NCBI RefSeq assembly: GCF_000189635.1
Contig: NW_002476169.1
Location: 372,001 to 436,000, forward strand
DNA: 64,000 nucleotides
Origin: Tetrahymena thermophila SB210
Taxonomy: Eukaryota > Ciliophora > Oligohymenophorea > Hymenostomatida > Tetrahymenidae
Reading direction: 5' to 3'
Shown here: positions 61,629-64,000 of the stretch, one piece after another
How positions within the stretch are numbered: the stretch's first letter is position 1
How the letters are laid out: each line of letters starts with the position of its first letter
Notes under the pieces: model-generated
Told to the model about the DNA's origin: nothing
The model's database searches: none
The model's input: the letters and a program-made list of their open reading frames with translations, nothing else
Made by a program: the position numbers and the translations under genes

Positions 61629-62795
61629 ATGCAAATGGAAATAGAAAGTAACTTTTCAGAAACAAAAAAAGGTATATCAGAAGAGTAAAAGTAATAAGAG
61701 AAGCTATTAAAAAAATAAAAAAAGAAACTGCAAAATAAATAGAAGTAAGAGTTATAAATTAAGTAATATGGAGTAAAAAGTGTCATAATTAAAGATCTAA
61801 GCTATGAAAAAAAGATATTTTTACTTACCGATTTAATAGTTGATTTGGATATGTATTAAAATGAAAATCTAGAGAGACCAACAAAATTTGAATTGATATC
61901 AAATTGGAGGCCTTGCACAAAAATTGTCAATGAAAATAACATAGTTCACATAGATTTAGATACATCTGTTGATGGATTAAGTAATTTTAACCAAGTTATT
62001 AAAATATTGTAAAGTATACCAAATTAAAACGCTTATGAACTTAGCTAGCATATTTAAGCATATGAAAAATCAATAAAGTTATATGATGAAAAAAATAATG
62101 ACTTAATGTATATTTATCGCTTGATAAGTCAAGATTAGAGATCTAATTACACATTAAATGACTACTTTGAAGATGAAGTTTAATAAAGATTAAAGATGGC
62201 TTTGTAGTTGATAAATGAAAAATATAAAACAAACAAATTTATTTCTTACATGATAAAAATTCGCAGAAGGAATCATTAAGTAGTAGCAAAGTATGGGTAT
62301 TCGGTTGAATTGCTAAATTTATTGGGCATTAACAATGAGAATATGTACAGAATTTTATATTAAAATGGTCCATTACTTTTTTTCTCAAATCAAGATAAAT
62401 TTAATAGACTTAAGAATAGCTTAATTAGAAGAATAGAAGGCCTATAATATTTATAATCCTAAACTGAAGATCTTATATATGAAAACTAAACTATATTGAC
62501 ATTTGATGACTTAAAATTTAACTGCAATATCCATATGATTAAAACTCAGCTTAATAATGATTAAAATTTTTTTATTAGGAATGTAATTCATATTCAATTA
62601 GCACTTTATGATATAAACGATGATATTATTAATGAAATTAATCATCTACGCTATAAAAATGCAGAAGAAAGCCAAAATTAAACTAAAAATGAATTTGATG
62701 ATATATATTATGGTCTCGATTACCAAACTTAATCAGAAATGTTTTTATAAAAGTTTTATATCAATAAGAATTGTAATCAACCAGCATCTCAATGA
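61629..62795 (+). CDS. Tandem family member 3, diverged subtype (388 aa)
   Basis: Single exon, 388 residues. It has the same overall plan as members 1-2 but a different N-terminus: an acidic leader, then the basic run KLLKKQKKKLQNKQKQELQ, then IIKDLSYEKKIFLLTDLIV. Retained blocks are NWRPCTKIVNE, VHIDLDTSVDGLSNF, FISYMIKIRRRNHQVVAKY, GYSVELLNLLGI, LLFFSNQDKFNRLKNSLI and SEMFLQKFY. The FFMRRGPINPFN block of members 1-2 is reduced to YQNGPLLFF. An internal ATG at 61635 would give MEIESN, closer to member 4 (MEIEEE), so the true start may be six bases downstream. A short Asn/Pro tail follows SEMFLQKFY. Function unknown; the basic run could bind nucleic acid. Confidence 0.78.
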
Positions 62796-63810
62796 AATTC
62801 TATTGGAAATAAACTATTTATAAAATGAAAAATAATTATAAAATCTAATTTTTAGATACCTCAATTAAAAAGCATAAATTAAAATATAAAATATGTAATT
62901 TTATATTCTTTTTTTATTTATATAAATAGCTATTATATATTTAGTATTGAAATAGATTTTACATAAAATTTTGAGTGAGTTTTATTTATTTTTTTTATTA
63001 TAATTGTATATTAAGTAGTTTTAAGAGTTTAAATATTTTAAAGATTACTTAAAAATAAATATAATAAATAAACAAAATTTTTAATGATCTAATAAAAATT
63101 AAATTTTTAAAAATGCAAATTAATTTTAAAGAATAATTTTTTAAAAAAAGCAGTTCATATTAAAAAACTTAAAACTTATTTTTTTATATTTTACAACATA
63201 ACAAAAGCTAAAATTGACCTGTATTAACTTATCTGAATGCCATTTTTAAGACTAAAACAATATTTAAATATGATAATAACTATTTTCATGTTTTTAAGAA
63301 AAATATACATTATTTAATTCTAATAAAAGCATTACTTGCTTTAACTAACTCTAATTTAAAAATATAATTTAAAATTTATATAATAATGCAGTTGATTTGT
63401 TTTTTAACAAAATATGAGATGATAAAAGTTTGTTAAGAATTTGCAAATTTTTAATATAAATATTTTTCTATCGTAAATTTTAAGAATAATTAGAAATTTC
63501 TAGGTGTAACTTCTGATATTTTAATTTAAAAAATAATCTTAATTCTTATCAAAAATAATAATAATTAAAAGATGCATCAAGAATTTTCTCAAAATTGTTA
63601 ATCAAATATATATAAGCTTTAACATATTTGATTATATCAAAATAATATTTTTTTACACATAAAAACTCGATCTTGTGGCTAAGATCTTCATATAATAAAT
63701 AGCTTGGATCTACAATTAATTGATTTACCTTAATTATATTTTGTTTACAATATTAATTTAATAATTAGAAAACAAAGTGAACATAAAACTAAAAATTGGA
63801 GAGTTTTTTT
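62796..63810. other. Intergenic A+T-rich stretch in the tandem array
   Basis: Spacer between members 3 and 4, about 1 kb. Nothing recognisable. Confidence 0.55.
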
Positions 63811-64000
63811 ATGGAAATAGAAGAAGAATAAAAGTAAAGCCAAGAAATATAAACCAATGATAAAAATGAAGAATAAGCAAAAATTATTGCCAAATAAAAA
63901 AAAAAGCTAAAGAAACAAAAAAAGGAATAAATGGCTTTGTAATAATTTAGTTATAGAAATTTGATGGTTAAAGATTTAAGCTATGAGAAGAAAATATTTT
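63811..64000 (+). CDS. Tandem family member 4, 5' end only
   Basis: 63 codons before the window ends. The start MEIEEEQKQSQEIQTNDKN is acidic. It is followed by a basic run (IIAKQKKKLKKQKKEQMALQ) and NLMVKDLSYEKKIF, which matches member 3 (IIKDLSYEKKIFLL) almost residue for residue. It therefore belongs to the member-3 subtype. The array continues beyond the window. Confidence 0.78.

Noticed and set aside
61568..61786. Minus-strand hydrophobic frame
   Set aside because: Complement of the basic/acidic N-terminus of tandem member 3.
1..64000. Search by eye for tRNA genes (B-box GGTTCRA), telomere repeats (CCCCAA/GGGGTT arrays), the Tetrahymena chromosome breakage sequence, CRISPR arrays and transposase genes
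   Set aside because: No convincing instance on either strand; isolated partial matches only. A covariance-model scan would be decisive for tRNAs and was not possible here.

Overview
The window reads as nuclear (most likely macronuclear) DNA of a hymenostome ciliate, most probably Tetrahymena. Every recognisable protein is continuous only when TAA and TAG are read as glutamine and TGA is the sole stop. Non-coding DNA is extremely A+T rich. Introns are short and A+T rich, run GTAA/GTA...AG, and mostly measure 41 to 140 bp. That is too long for Paramecium introns, and the genes are too closely linked for a gene-sized-chromosome ciliate. I see no bacterial signals, rRNA, tRNA, telomere repeats or CRISPR.

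Layout. 1-8.1 kb: C-terminal half of an ABCA-type ABC transporter, a SYP7-like Qc-SNARE, a divergent cytochrome c on the minus strand, and a five-exon TLDc protein preceded by a 384-bp tandem duplication that copies its 5' end. 9-18.3 kb: two paralogous MFS sugar-porter-like transporters flanking a Gln-rich coiled-coil protein (minus) and the NEDD8-conjugating enzyme UBC12. 19.6-30 kb: a secreted, probably membrane-anchored Cys-rich surface protein (minus), a small single-TM protein, and two tandem paralogous two-TM proteins (minus). 31.2-40.3 kb: one very large 18-exon HECT E3 ubiquitin ligase. 41.2-55.6 kb: five minus-strand genes in a row, namely a kinase-like/TPR protein with an altered DFG motif, an unknown protein, an arrestin-like protein with a Gln/Tyr-rich tail, an 11-exon OSCA/TMEM63-type channel with a long coiled-coil tail, and a TPR protein. 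56.4-64 kb: a small hydrophobic minus-strand protein, then four head-to-tail members of an unrecognised gene family, the last cut by the window edge.

These genes do not form operons; most are separated by 0.3-2.8 kb of featureless A+T DNA. Shared themes are membrane traffic and transport (ABCA, SNARE, arrestin, MFS, OSCA) and ubiquitin-like modification (UBC12, HECT). Three local gene duplications are visible: the MFS pair, the two-TM pair and the four-member array. Exon boundaries were worked out by hand from reading frame, GT/AG signals and family similarity. The phases of every multi-exon model close exactly. Start codons and a few splice sites remain inferences, flagged in the entries.
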